Part shown: positions 6,146 through 18,222 of the stretch, piece after piece
Layout of the letters: each line of letters opens with the position of its first letter
How positions within the stretch are numbered: the first letter of the stretch is position 1
NCBI GenBank assembly: GCA_002426275.1
Contig: DIPB01000156.1
Span: 499 to 20,889 of the forward strand
Direction: 5' to 3'
Origin: Firmicutes bacterium UBA5499
Lineage (GTDB): Bacteria > Bacillota > DTU084
DNA length: 20,391 bases
Translations under genes and position numbers: made by a program
The notes under the pieces: model-generated
Databases searched by the model: none
The model's input: only the letters and a program-made list of their open reading frames with translations
Told to the model about the DNA's origin: nothing

Positions 6146-7780
6146 ATGGCTGGAAAACAGTTAGAATTTGACGAGAACGCACGTAGAGCGCTCCAGCGCG
6201 GCGTGGACATCGTAGCCAAAGCTGTAGCTGTTACTTTAGGGCCTAAAGGCCGGAACGTAGTTTTAGGTCGTAAATTCGGCTCGCCTTTGATCACCAAAGA
6301 CGGCGTAACGGTAGCCAAAGAAATCGAATTGGAAGACGCATACGAAAATATGGGAGCTCAGCTTTGCCGCGAAGTAGCTTCCAAAACCAACGACACCACA
6401 GGCGACGGCACAACCACGGCCACAGTCTTGGCTCAGGCCATCGTCAGCGAGGGTCTGAAGAACGTAGCCGCAGGCGCCAATCCCATGCTGCTGAAACGCG
6501 GCATTGATAAGGCCGTTGAAGCCGCTGTGGCTGAAATCAAGAAGTTTTCAATCCCCGTGGTTGGGAAAAAAGACATAGCCCATGTAGCTTCTGTCTCCGG
6601 CAATGACGAGGAAATCGGCGAGTTGATCGCCGAGGCCATGGACAAAGTGGGCAAAGACGGCGTGATCACCGTTGAAGAGTCCAAAGGTACCGGCACCACT
6701 GTAGAAACTGTGGAAGGCATGGAATTCGACAAGGGCTACATCTCCGGTTACTTTGCCACGGACACGGAATCTATGGTGGCGGACATAGAGGAACCTTACA
6801 TCCTCATCTATGAGAAAAAGATCAGCACTGTGGCGGATCTGCTTCCTGTGCTGGAGAAAATCGCTAAGACAGGCCGCGCTTTGGTGATCATCGCCGAGGA
6901 TTTGGACGGAGAAGCTTTGGCAACGCTGGTTCTGAACAAGATTCGCGGCGTACTGAAGGTCGCGGCAGTGAAAGCTCCTGGATTTGGAGATCGCAGAAAA
7001 GCCATGCTGGAGGACATTGCCACCCTCACAGGCGGCACCTTCATCAGCGAAGATCTGGGCTTGAAACTCGAGAACGCAACCTTGGATATGTTAGGATCCG
7101 CCAAACGGGTCAGCATCACCAAGGATAAAACCACCATCGTGGAAGGCAAAGGCGAAAAGAGCGCCATTGAAGGCCGGGTAGCTCAGATCCGTAAAGAGAT
7201 CGAGACCAGCGACTCCGACTACGACCGCGAGAAGCTTCAGGAGCGTCTGGCCAAGCTGGCAGGCGGAGTTGCGGTGATCCAGGTTGGCGCTGCCACCGAG
7301 ACCGAGATGAAAGAGAAAAAGCACCGCATTGAGGACGCTTTAGCCGCAACCCGCGCAGCCGTGGAAGAGGGAATCGTCCCTGGCGGCGGCAAGATCATGC
7401 TCAACATCATTCCAGCTTTAGATAAGCTCCAATTAGAAGGGGATCAGCTGGTGGGCGTTAACATCGTCCGTCGCTCTCTGGAATCGCCTCTGCGCATGAT
7501 CGCCAACAATGCAGGCCTCGAAGGATCCGTTGTGGTGAACAAAGTCAGCAACTCAACAGATCCTAATTACGGTCTCAACGCGGCCACTGAAGAGTATGTA
7601 GACTTAGTGGAAGCCGGCATTGTGGATCCTGCCAAGGTTTCCAGGACAGCTTTGGAAAACGCAGCTTCAATTGCATCCTTGCTGCTGACCACAGAGTGCT
7701 TAATCGCGGATCTGCCTGAAAAGGAGCAACCAGCACCTGCGGCACCTGGCGGCTATCCGGGCGGAGACATGGGTTACTAA
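6146..7780 (+). CDS. groEL: Chaperonin GroEL (Cpn60)
   Basis: A 544-residue protein, full length for the family, forming the double-ring ATP-dependent folding chamber in the cytoplasm. ATP-site residues are in place: [10 protein letters not shown] (about 29-38), [10 protein letters not shown] with Asp52, and [11 protein letters not shown] with Asp87. The [21 protein letters not shown] block of the intermediate/apical region and EEGIVPGGG near residue 400 are typical; the last is followed by KIML where TAL is more usual. The C terminus [11 protein letters not shown] is the flexible Gly/Met tail. An AAGGGGGGG ribosome-binding site precedes the ATG. It is co-transcribed with groES and followed by a strong terminator. 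Confidence 0.98.
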   Translation: MAGKQLEFDENARRALQRGVDIVAKAVAVTLGPKGRNVVLGRKFGSPLITKDGVTVAKEIELEDAYENMGAQLCREVASKTNDTTGDGTTTATVLAQAIVSEGLKNVAAGANPMLLKRGIDKAVEAAVAEIKKFSIPVVGKKDIAHVASVSGNDEEIGELIAEAMDKVGKDGVITVEESKGTGTTVETVEGMEFDKGYISGYFATDTESMVADIEEPYILIYEKKISTVADLLPVLEKIAKTGRALVIIAEDLDGEALATLVLNKIRGVLKVAAVKAPGFGDRRKAMLEDIATLTGGTFISEDLGLKLENATLDMLGSAKRVSITKDKTTIVEGKGEKSAIEGRVAQIRKEIETSDSDYDREKLQERLAKLAGGVAVIQVGAATETEMKEKKHRIEDALAATRAAVEEGIVPGGGKIMLNIIPALDKLQLEGDQLVGVNIVRRSLESPLRMIANNAGLEGSVVVNKVSNSTDPNYGLNAATEEYVDLVEAGIVDPAKVSRTALENAASIASLLLTTECLIADLPEKEQPAPAAPGGYPGGDMGY

Positions 7781-7817
7781 AAAGAAATTAAGATCTCTCA
7801 GTAATTTACGTACGAAC

Positions 7818-7860
7818 AAAGCGCCGGTATCTCACCGTGAGATCACCGGCGCTTTCATTT
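7818..7860 (+). terminator. Rho-independent terminator of groESL
   Basis: AAAGCGCCGGT (7818-7828) pairs with ACCGGCGCTTT (7845-7855). Inside it, ATCTCA pairs with TGAGAT around a CCG loop with one bulged base, and TTTCATTT follows. It is a long GC-rich stem 37 bp after the groEL stop. Confidence 0.9.
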
Positions 7861-8371
7861 ATCCCATTTTCCGGACAAATGCTCTGCGGTATTGCATAAT
7901 TAAATGTTAATAATTTTCTATCTAGTCCGTAGCGGAATTGCTCCGAACATATTCCGGGACTGAAGCCAATCTCACAGACTAATTCTATTATAATTATACT
8001 ATAAACAAGGAGGTGCCTTATGCCACGACCAATCGATCCTAACAGTCAATATAAAGTCAAACCACACACGATACGAAATTATCTATACGCCAAAACTCAG
8101 CCACCGATTGTAGATCCGGAAACTGGTAAGAAAAAGTATCATATACACTGGTGGCACCCTGGATGAAAACTTCAAGTTTATACCGGGCACTCAGTATATC
8201 CTGGCCACTCCAGAAGAGCGGGCGAAACATGGGTCTAGACGTCAACCTATCCGCCAATATGGAGCTCACATATCCTTCTGCGCTCACTCGCTTTACTTTG
8301 TCCGCACTCTTTTTGAAATTCTCTATCCTAGTTGTTTATTACGTACGTGATCTCCTCCCTTTTCTAATTGT
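7861..8371. other. Gap between groEL terminator and vanW-type gene; transposase remnant
   Basis: Apart from the frameshifted transposase fragment (8020-8350), this stretch contains a hairpin (AGTCC + CGGAAT at 7924-7938 with ATTCCG + GGACT at 7951-7961) and an AT-rich segment with TATAAT (7989-7994) ahead of the fragment's AAGGAGG. No intact gene, tRNA or clear inverted-repeat ends of an insertion sequence were found. Confidence 0.5.
8020..8350 (+). pseudogene. Transposase N-terminal fragment, frameshifted
   Basis: An ATG at 8020 after AAGGAGG opens MPRPIDPNSQYKVKPH..., passing through TQPPIVDPETGKKKYHIHW and then stopping at TGA 8164-8166. Skipping one T at 8152 continues the frame as GTLDENFKFIPGTQYILATP and EERAKHGSRR, reaching a stop at 8348-8350. 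The string HWGTLDENFKFIPG...SPEERAK-like is what I recall from N-termini of IS4/IS1634-type transposases in Clostridia. The DDE catalytic core is absent, so this is a remnant about 110 codons long. The part after residue 70 (RQPIRQYGAHISFCAHS) is less clearly homologous and may be out of frame or unrelated. The family is inferred from memory, not a search. Confidence 0.6.
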
Positions 8372-9760
8372 CTATTCTACAGGGACAATTTTAAAAGGGA
8401 CAACTTCTTCTTCTTCTTTTTCTGCTTCCGCAGTCACAGCCGCGCCCACGGCGATTATTTTGCTCACCGGTTTATAGTAATCGGAAGAGATCAATTCCCG
8501 CCTCAGGAGCCTTCCTCCTCGCCTCACTGTGCGCCAAACCTTTACTTTATAACCGGAGATTCCATCCCGAAGCACTTTCTGCTCTCCCGGCTGCAATAGA
8601 GGATCTACCTTCTCCTGAATGGAAGCTGGAATCTCTTCTTCAACAACGGACTCTAAGTTCACTACATCTCCCGTCCCAGCTCCGTAGATGGCTACCTTGA
8701 TTTTATCGCCTTCCACATAGGTTTTAAACAAAAGCGCGGCTCCGGAAGTATTTATGAAGCGCAGATCCAAATAATCATAGGCAACGGCGGCGTCTCTGCC
8801 TATGGGCAGATATGCGACCGGCATGCTGTGGTGGCTCCTTTTTGTGGGCTTCAGATCTGCCAAGAGAATGGCGTTATAGAGGGTGCTGGAAACCTGGCAG
8901 ACTCCTCCGCCTAAGCCCGGCACCAGCTTGCCGTCTACGATCACGGGAGCCTGGGTGTATCCCTCTCTGATCCCGCGGGTGCCGACAACTTTATTAAAAG
9001 AAAACTGTTTTCCGGGCATCACCACCAAGCCGTCAATTTTGCCGGCGGCAATGCGGACATTTCTGACCCGATTGACGTTTTCCGGATTGAAGCGCGTGGT
9101 GAAACCAGCTATTTGCTCCTTGATGCCCCAGGCTTTGACTTCATCTGTTGTAAGATCCGGCGCGAGCTTTTCCACCTGTAAAGTGTTGCTCTCTTCTCCA
9201 GCCAAAATGGCTTTTCTTAAAAAGTCGGAGAACTTCTCAGTTTTCAGGCGCCTGCCGGTGATTGCGGGTATTATCTTTACCTCTGTACCCTTAACCTCCA
9301 GCCTGGCATTGCGTGACCTTCTATCCACTTGCGCAGCCAACTGGACGCCAAGTGCGGCAATCTCAGCCTCATCCAGCGATAATTCAGGCGTTAAAACCAC
9401 TTTTTGCCTGTTGGCAGAGATCCTCTGCCAAAAACGCTGCCACAAATTTCCTGTTCTGCCTATGCTATACGCTTTCCGAACCATGCCTTCCAAATCGAAA
9501 GCAGCTCCTAAGCTCTGGACAGACAGCTGCCAGGTACGCTCTCCGTAGGAGAGAGTAATTTGGCTTTGCAGCAATAGATTGGCTTTCCGGGCAAGGATAA
9601 CCTGTGCCTCATGGGGCTGCAGCTCTGACAGAGAAATCTGCCACGCATAGACGCCGCCTGCGATGCCCTTTTCATTCAGCGCCCTGTCCTGGAACAAAAT
9701 GCCAAAAAAAGCCCCCAGCAAAATGCAGACGCTAATAAATAATATATTTTTTGCTTTCAC
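8372..9760 (-). CDS. VanW family exported protein with G5 domain
   Basis: A 462-residue protein anchored by one N-terminal helix (about residues 5-23), with the rest predicted outside the membrane. Residues about 60-190 resemble the peptidoglycan-binding-4 (YoaR-type) repeat region. The VanW domain (about 219-350) has FNKVVGTRGIREGY, the conserved GLGGGVCQVSSTLYNA with Cys288, and RSHHSMPVAYLPIGRDAAV. A G5-like domain (about 370-440) precedes an acidic tail ending FKIVPVE. VanW itself has no established activity; the family is linked to cell-wall and glycopeptide-resistance clusters, but here no van genes are nearby, so a wall-associated housekeeping role is more likely. The start is GTG at 9760 after GGGAAGAGG; a TCGACA/TAAAAT promoter with 17-bp spacing precedes it. 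Confidence 0.9.
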   Translation of the reverse strand: MKAKNILFISVCILLGAFFGILFQDRALNEKGIAGGVYAWQISLSELQPHEAQVILARKANLLLQSQITLSYGERTWQLSVQSLGAAFDLEGMVRKAYSIGRTGNLWQRFWQRISANRQKVVLTPELSLDEAEIAALGVQLAAQVDRRSRNARLEVKGTEVKIIPAITGRRLKTEKFSDFLRKAILAGEESNTLQVEKLAPDLTTDEVKAWGIKEQIAGFTTRFNPENVNRVRNVRIAAGKIDGLVVMPGKQFSFNKVVGTRGIREGYTQAPVIVDGKLVPGLGGGVCQVSSTLYNAILLADLKPTKRSHHSMPVAYLPIGRDAAVAYDYLDLRFINTSGAALLFKTYVEGDKIKVAIYGAGTGDVVNLESVVEEEIPASIQEKVDPLLQPGEQKVLRDGISGYKVKVWRTVRRGGRLLRRELISSDYYKPVSKIIAVGAAVTAEAEKEEEEVVPFKIVPVE

Positions 9761-9787
9761 AAAAAACCTCTTCCCAGTTTTGTTTTC

Positions 9788-9816
9788 ATTTTATCATGGA
9801 CAGCCTTTTCTGTCGA
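9788..9816 (-). promoter_or_regulatory. Sigma-A-like promoter of vanW-type gene
   Basis: On the minus strand TCGACA (9816-9811) and TAAAAT (9793-9788) are separated by 17 bp, each one mismatch from consensus, about 28 bp ahead of the GTG start. Confidence 0.6.
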
Positions 9817-9819
9817 GAA

Positions 9820-10112
9820 TCATTTTATTCCCAGCAAGACAGTGGGATTGCACCTGAAGCTGCCAAAGACGGAAAACAGCGGCTCTTTCCCTAAAAGGCT
9901 CATCTCGCCTTCAGCGCATCCGGTGATCTGGCTGTCTGGAAAAAGTCCGGAGAGTAACATGCCGCCGATACCTAGTATGCCGTACCCGTCGAAAAACAAC
10001 CATAGTACCCGGCCTGAGGCAAGGCCCGCGCCAACTACTTCTCACAAGGAAACTCATACTTTTTTCCTCTTACATCGTATGCCGCGGCAACAATCTCTAG
10101 AAGGTATAGCAT
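9820..10112 (-). pseudogene. Small frame-disrupted ORF with one hydrophobic segment, unknown family
   Basis: On the minus strand an ATG at 10112 lies 8 nt after AGGAGG and opens MLYLLEIVAAAYDVRGKKYE, stopping after 25 codons at TAG. Re-reading one base (a -1 shift near 10041) continues a 72-codon frame, VVGAGLASGRVLWLFFDGYG then ILGIGGMLLSGLF, PDSQITGCAEGEMSLLGKEP and FRCNPTVLLGIK, ending at TGA 9820-9822. Joined, the product would be about 97 residues with one membrane-spanning stretch. Its composition looks like genuine protein, while the opposite strand is Ser/Pro-rich as expected of an antisense shadow. I do not recognise the family. The break may be a true mutation or a single-base sequence error; no slippery heptamer is evident. 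It is divergent to yyaC, with 55 bp between the two starts. Confidence 0.45.
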
Positions 10113-10167
10113 AAAATCATCCTCCTGTGCATATACTTGGTAAGCAGAGTTTTTTAGGAGGAAAAGC

Positions 10168-10780
10168 ATGATCACAGCATTTAAACAAAATACGGAGAAC
10201 CGTTTCCATATAGAGCATCCGTATGTAAAAGAACTCTTCTCCTTAGCGTTAATGCGCCAACTTGCTTCTGAGCTGATGGGAAGCGATAAAGAATTGGTCG
10301 TAATCTGCATCGGCACGGATCGCTCCACAGGCGACTCGCTGGGACCGTTAGTTGGCAGTCAACTAGCACAAAAGAGCTCTGTTCCCGTGTACGGCACTTT
10401 GGCAGAGCCAGTTCACGCTGTGAATTTAGAAGAAAAAATAGCGGAAATTCAAACTAAACATCCGGATTCCTATATCATCGCTGTGGACGCCTGCTTAGGG
10501 AAAGCTGAAAGCGTTGGCCAGGTGAACATCAAAAAAGGACCCCTGCGTCCTGGCACAGGAGTCAACAAACAGCTTCCTTCCATAGGCAATATACACATTG
10601 TGGGCATTGTCAATGTGGGGGGATTCATGGAATATTTTGTGTTGCAGAACACCAGACTCAATCTGGTGATGAAGATGGCGGATCTAATCACTGAAGGCCT
10701 GGCTTGGGCAGTGACCAGCATCAAAAAGGCAAACCGCGCCAGCGAATGTGCCAGCGCGGTCGAATATCAAAGCTTAGCCT

Positions 10781-10800
<20 letters not shown>
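10168..10800 (+). CDS. yyaC: Spore protease-like protein YyaC (DUF1256)
   Basis: A 210-residue protein of the YyaC family, whose fold is related to hydrogenase-maturation peptidases and which occurs in endospore formers. The diagnostic block [20 protein letters not shown] (about 44-63) carries conserved Asp51 and Asp56. [11 protein letters not shown] (about 102-112) and [18 protein letters not shown] follow. In Bacillus it is annotated as a sporulation protease and is expressed late in sporulation; the substrate is unknown to me. The ATG follows AGGAGG at normal spacing. A GCATA upstream (10128-10132) resembles a forespore sigma -35 element but no matching -10 is seen. The C-terminal tail after about residue 185 is extra and encodes gyrA's terminator hairpin on the other strand; the stop codon lies 20 bp into gyrA. 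Confidence 0.92.
10722..10760 (-). terminator. Probable gyrA terminator inside the yyaC coding sequence
   Basis: On the minus strand ACCGCGC (10760-10754) pairs with GCGCGGT (10739-10733) around a 14-nt loop, followed by TTGCCTTTTTG. It starts about 20 bp beyond the gyrA stop codon. The T-run corresponds to an AAAAA in yyaC. Stem and T-run are seen; function is inferred. Confidence 0.65.
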
Positions 10801-15155
<4,355 letters not shown>

Positions 15156-15163
15156 TTACAGAT

Positions 15164-15190
15164 AAAAACCCCGAAGACCGATCCTCCGGG
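15164..15190 (-). terminator. Terminator-like hairpin between remB and gyrB
   Basis: On the minus strand CCCGGAG (15190-15184) pairs with CTTCGGG (15176-15170) with one G-T pair and a 7-nt loop, followed by GTTTTTATC. This is a textbook intrinsic-terminator layout, but its T-run ends about 20 nt before the gyrB start, leaving no room for a promoter after it. Confidence 0.75.
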
Positions 15191-15226
15191 CTTACGCTTT
15201 GCCTTATTTATCTTATCATACCATCT

Positions 15227-15556
15227 TCAATCAGGCAAATGCCTTCCGTTCTCCACTATCTCAGACTTGCCGTCTTTGATTTTATATCCCGTCACCTCAC
15301 CGCTCAACATGTGAGCCAATCCAGCTCTGCTTTTCAGAGTCCAGGAAGAAATCGGCGAGAGAAAAACGCGGTTTTTGGTGGCTAAAATCAAAGCTTTAGC
15401 CTTTCCTTTTGCCAAATCCCTGACAAATCCTTCTTCTTTGGCGATCTGCAAAAACTCCAGGCTATCTGGGGATAGAGACTCAGATTTTAAATCCAAAATC
15501 GCCACCACTTCGGAAGCTGTAATGTCCACATCGCCGCCCAAATGTAGATAAGACAT
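15227..15556 (-). CDS. remB: RemB-like extracellular matrix regulator (YaaB/DUF370)
   Basis: A 109-residue protein of the DUF370 family, which includes the Bacillus RemA/RemB regulators of biofilm-matrix genes. The N-terminal MSYLHLGGDVDITASEVVAI and the ILATKNRVFLSPISSWTLKSR stretch (around 58-77) are typical. In Bacillus the equivalent gene (yaaB) sits between recF and gyrB, as here, 12 nt after recF. The start is set by GAAAGGAGAAAG before the ATG at 15556. The protein is longer than the minimal family because of a C-terminal extension (about 85-109). RemA acts as an oligomeric DNA-binding protein; the role of RemB outside Bacillus is not established. Confidence 0.9.
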   Translation of the reverse strand: MSYLHLGGDVDITASEVVAILDLKSESLSPDSLEFLQIAKEEGFVRDLAKGKAKALILATKNRVFLSPISSWTLKSRAGLAHMLSGEVTGYKIKDGKSEIVENGRHLPD

Positions 15557-15568
15557 AACTTTCTCCTT

Positions 15569-16654
15569 TCAAAGCCTGCTAATTGTGCCGGCTACGATTT
15601 GCCAGCAGTTTCTCTGTTCCCACAAATCCGCCGCAGTTGTGGTGAGAATGGTTTGGGTGCCGGAGTCAATCAGATCGAAAAGGCGCTCCCTGCGGCCCCT
15701 ATCCAGTTCCGAGAGCACATCGTCAAGCAGCAACAGCGGCCGCTCGCCCATTTGTTCCTCCAAATGCGCCAAAGCAGCCAAATGCAAAGCCAAAGCTGCG
15801 GTCCGCTGTTGACCTTGCGAACCGTAAAGCTTTAATTCCTTACCGTCGATCAGAAAGAGCAAGTCGTCTCTCTGCGGCCCGGTTAAGGTTCCCCCCCGAA
15901 TGCGCTCTTGCGGCAGCTCCCGCTCCAGCTGCTGATAAAAAACAGCGGCCCAGGCTTGAGCCGTTCTCTTCTGTGGCATTGGCACAGCAGGCTGGTAAGC
16001 TAAGGAAAGTTGTTCTTTTTCTTCAGAAAGGTAGTCTTGATAGCGGCAAGTCAATTCGCCTAAACGCTCGAGCGCCTTGAAGCGATAGATCATGAGCTGC
16101 ACGCCAAAAGCTACTAACTGCTCGTTCCATGGCTCCAGCAGGCTCTTGCGCCCCATTCCTTCTCTCAGCAAGCTGTTGCGCTGCTGCAGAGCTTTATTAT
16201 AACCTGTCAGGTTATGACTGTAGCTTTCGCTGATTTGAACCAGACATTGATCTAAAAATTTCCGCCTGCTGTGAGGACTTCCTTTTACCAGCTCAAGGTT
16301 ATCCGGGGTAAAGGTCACCACCAAAAGCTTTCCAAGCAAATCCGAATACTTCCTCACAGGCTTTCCGTTGACGGCAATCTGTTTTCCCCGTCCCAGGCGA
16401 AATTCAAGTTTGGAAGTTGTATAAGTGTTTTCCACCAGACCAAAAAGCCAGGTGGCATCTCCCTGCGGCCCGATGATTTCCAAATCACGGCTAGTGCGCC
16501 ACGATTTTCCTGTGGCCAGGATATTAATCGCCTCCAGAAGATTCGTTTTGCCCTGAGCGTTGTCGCCCACCAAAACGTTCAAACCGGCCTGGGGCTCCCA
16601 TTCAAAGGCCGAATAATTACGGAAATTATCCCCGCAAAGTTTGAGCAACTTCAA
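15569..16654 (-). CDS. recF: DNA replication and repair protein RecF
   Basis: A 361-residue SMC-like ATPase that loads RecA at gaps together with RecO and RecR. Walker A is GDNAQGKTN (30-38) after the strand GLNVLV. The coiled-coil-like middle is rich in Leu, Gln and Arg. The ABC signature LYGSQGQQRTAALAL and Walker B RPLLLLDDVLSELD are intact in the last third, followed by TILTTTAADLW (D-loop and H-like switch region). Length is normal. The start is TTG (16654-16652), which overlaps the yaaA TGA stop by two bases (TTGA), with GGAGG 7 nt upstream; this points to translational coupling with yaaA. Confidence 0.97.
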   Translation of the reverse strand: MKLLKLCGDNFRNYSAFEWEPQAGLNVLVGDNAQGKTNLLEAINILATGKSWRTSRDLEIIGPQGDATWLFGLVENTYTTSKLEFRLGRGKQIAVNGKPVRKYSDLLGKLLVVTFTPDNLELVKGSPHSRRKFLDQCLVQISESYSHNLTGYNKALQQRNSLLREGMGRKSLLEPWNEQLVAFGVQLMIYRFKALERLGELTCRYQDYLSEEKEQLSLAYQPAVPMPQKRTAQAWAAVFYQQLERELPQERIRGGTLTGPQRDDLLFLIDGKELKLYGSQGQQRTAALALHLAALAHLEEQMGERPLLLLDDVLSELDRGRRERLFDLIDSGTQTILTTTAADLWEQRNCWQIVAGTISRL

Positions 16655-16866
16655 TTGCGAGCCTCCAGTTTATACCGCTGTCCTCCTATGGTGACAGTAT
16701 CGCCTGGTGAAAGCTTTCTACCCCTTCTTTTCTCTAGCTCTCCGTTCACAAAGACCTCTTCCGCAGCGAGAAGCTGTTTAGCTTCACCCCCTGTGCCCAC
16801 AATCCCTGCCCATTTGAGAAACTGTCCCAACTCGATGGTCTGAGTATTGATTTTGATCGTTTCCAC
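16651..16866 (-). CDS. yaaA: S4-domain RNA-binding protein YaaA
   Basis: A 71-residue protein that is essentially one S4 RNA-binding domain: LGQFLKWAGIVGTGGEAK, LLAAEEVFVNGELEKRRGRK and LSPGDTVTIGG. The GTG at 16866 is chosen because AGGAGA lies 8 nt upstream and it gives the 71-residue length known for Bacillus YaaA; a TTG 7 codons upstream (16887) would have no ribosome-binding site and overlap dnaN. It sits between dnaN and recF as in most Bacillota. The S4 domain suggests ribosome or rRNA binding (a ribosome-associated role is reported for relatives), but the specific role here is inferred. Confidence 0.93.
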   Translation of the reverse strand: METIKINTQTIELGQFLKWAGIVGTGGEAKQLLAAEEVFVNGELEKRRGRKLSPGDTVTIGGQRYKLEARN

Positions 16867-16879
16867 CGGACTTCTCTCC

Positions 16880-17998
16880 TCAATCAAAAGTGGGCATCAA
16901 GATATATTCAAAGCCTTCCTCTTCTGGAGCTGTAAGGAGGGCAGCACTCATAGGACCGGAAAACTGAATTTTTACATCTTCGCTTCCCATAGACCTCAGC
17001 CCGTCCAGCAGGAATTTGCCGTTAAAGGAAAGCTCAAGATTAGTTCCTTCTTTCTCCGCAGTGAGCCTTTCCTCTCCCTGTCCTTTTGTCTGATCCCTGG
17101 CCGTGAGAATCAACTGCTCATCTCCTATATTGAAACGCACAAGCGGCGTATTTTCTTTGCCTACGCCAAGAAGCGAAAGCCGATCCACTGCCGCGACAAG
17201 TTGCTCCCGATTGATTAACAATGAAGTACTAAATTTCTGCGGCAAGGCGCCTTTGTAATCAGGATACTGTCCTTCCATTTTCCGGGCGATCATGGTCACT
17301 CCAGGCAGCCTGAAGACCACATGATTGCTCCCTAAAGCCATTTCCAGAGTAGAGTTCTCATCTTGACTTAACACGCCTGCCACTTCAGAGAGCATTTTTT
17401 TATGTAAAATCACCTTGAAGGAAGGCAACCTCTCATCATTATCATACGCTTCGGGACTGCTGGCGATAGACAGACGATGGCTGTCCGTTCCCACTAATGT
17501 AAGATTCCCTCCACTTCCCTCTATTAAACCTCCCATTAATAAATATCTTGTATCGCTGGGAGCGATGGCAGGGATAATTTGATTGATCATTTTCCGCAAT
17601 AGCGGTTGTGATACCGTGACGGTATGATTCACATCCACCTGAGGAAATTGAGGAAATTCCTCTTCGTCGATATATACGAGATCGAAAAATGATTCCTGAG
17701 AGCTAATTCTAACCGTATGGTCTTGACTGTTTTTCTCTACTAAGATGCTGGGACCTGCCATTTTCCGGACAATCTCAGCCATATAACGGCCATCTAGAAT
17801 AGCGCCGCCTTCGATTTCGGTTTGAATGGGAATTCGGCATTCTACTCCTTCGTCAGCGTCCGTGAACGCGATAATTAATTGTTCGCCTTCCGTCTTCAGC
17901 AAAATGCCCGCCATAATCGGCAGCTCCACGTCTTTGATTCCCTTTTGAACAATTTGAGTTGCCCTCATCAAAATTTCTCTGCTACACGTAAATTTCAT
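16880..17998 (-). CDS. dnaN: DNA polymerase III sliding clamp (beta subunit)
   Basis: A 372-residue ring-forming clamp subunit with the three repeated clamp domains; it holds the replicative polymerase on DNA. Recognisable segments are MKFTCSREILMRA, GGAILDGRYMAEIVRK, RYLLMGGLIEGSGG, LVGTDSHRLS (the motif lining the protein-binding pocket) and the C-terminal EYILMPTFD in place of the more common YLLMPVRL. The ATG at 17998 follows AAAGGAG. It lies after oriC and dnaA on the same strand. A weak promoter candidate in the gap has TTGACT at 18104-18099 with a poor -10. Confidence 0.98.
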   Translation of the reverse strand: MKFTCSREILMRATQIVQKGIKDVELPIMAGILLKTEGEQLIIAFTDADEGVECRIPIQTEIEGGAILDGRYMAEIVRKMAGPSILVEKNSQDHTVRISSQESFFDLVYIDEEEFPQFPQVDVNHTVTVSQPLLRKMINQIIPAIAPSDTRYLLMGGLIEGSGGNLTLVGTDSHRLSIASSPEAYDNDERLPSFKVILHKKMLSEVAGVLSQDENSTLEMALGSNHVVFRLPGVTMIARKMEGQYPDYKGALPQKFSTSLLINREQLVAAVDRLSLLGVGKENTPLVRFNIGDEQLILTARDQTKGQGEERLTAEKEGTNLELSFNGKFLLDGLRSMGSEDVKIQFSGPMSAALLTAPEEEGFEYILMPTFD

Positions 17999-18222
17999 TT
18001 TGATAAACTCCTTTTAAAGACATTGATCATCGTAGTAGTAGGGCCTGTGGATTTGTGGATAGTTATGAAAAGACATTTATTTTCTAAGTGAAAAGTGAAG
18101 TCAAGGATGTGGGAAATCTGGGGATAGTTGTCCACAAAATACACAGCCCTTGTGAAAAGCTGAAAAAGGTAAAATTGTTTTCCACAACTTTTCCACAAGA
18201 TTTCCCCAGCTTTATCAACATG
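17999..18222. other. oriC: oriC in the dnaA-dnaN intergenic region
   Basis: This 224-bp gap holds several DnaA-box-like 9-mers (consensus TTATCCACA or TTWTNCACA). On the plus strand: TTGTCCACA (18128-18136), TTTTCCACA (18178-18186) and TTTTCCACA (18189-18197). On the minus strand: CTATCCACA (18062-18054), AAATCCACA (18054-18046), TTTCCCACA (18116-18108) and CTTTTCACA (18159-18151). The two TTTTCCACA sites start exactly 11 bp apart, one helical turn. An unwinding-type module lies at the dnaN end (see separate entry). In Bacillus the origin occupies the same gap plus the region upstream of dnaA; here the upstream side is only 25 bp, so this gap is the likely main origin. Confidence 0.85.
18033..18062 (-). 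other. DnaA-trio unwinding module in oriC
   Basis: Read on the minus strand: a box pair CTATCCACA and AAATCCACA overlapping by one base (18062-18046), a GC-rich GGCC spacer (18045-18042), then CTACTACTA (18041-18033). The opposite strand is 3'-GATGATGAT. This order (DnaA boxes, GC-rich cluster, triplets 3'-GAT) matches the basal unwinding system described in Bacillus subtilis, where DnaA spreads from the boxes onto the triplets to open one strand. Motif and order are seen; function is by analogy. Confidence 0.75.

Noticed and set aside
7806..8347. Direct repeat TTACGTACG at 7806-7814 and 8339-8347 as a target-site duplication of the transposase remnant
   Set aside because: The interval also contains the groESL terminator, which belongs to the host gene, and the core ACGT is self-palindromic; chance is more likely.
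8883..9548. 221-codon plus-strand ORF inside the VanW gene
   Set aside because: It is antisense to clearly conserved VanW motifs and has no family features.
9842..10114. Plus-strand 90-codon ORF between the VanW gene and yyaC
   Set aside because: It has no ribosome-binding site, is Ser/Pro-rich and low in protein character, and is antisense to a better minus-strand reading frame.
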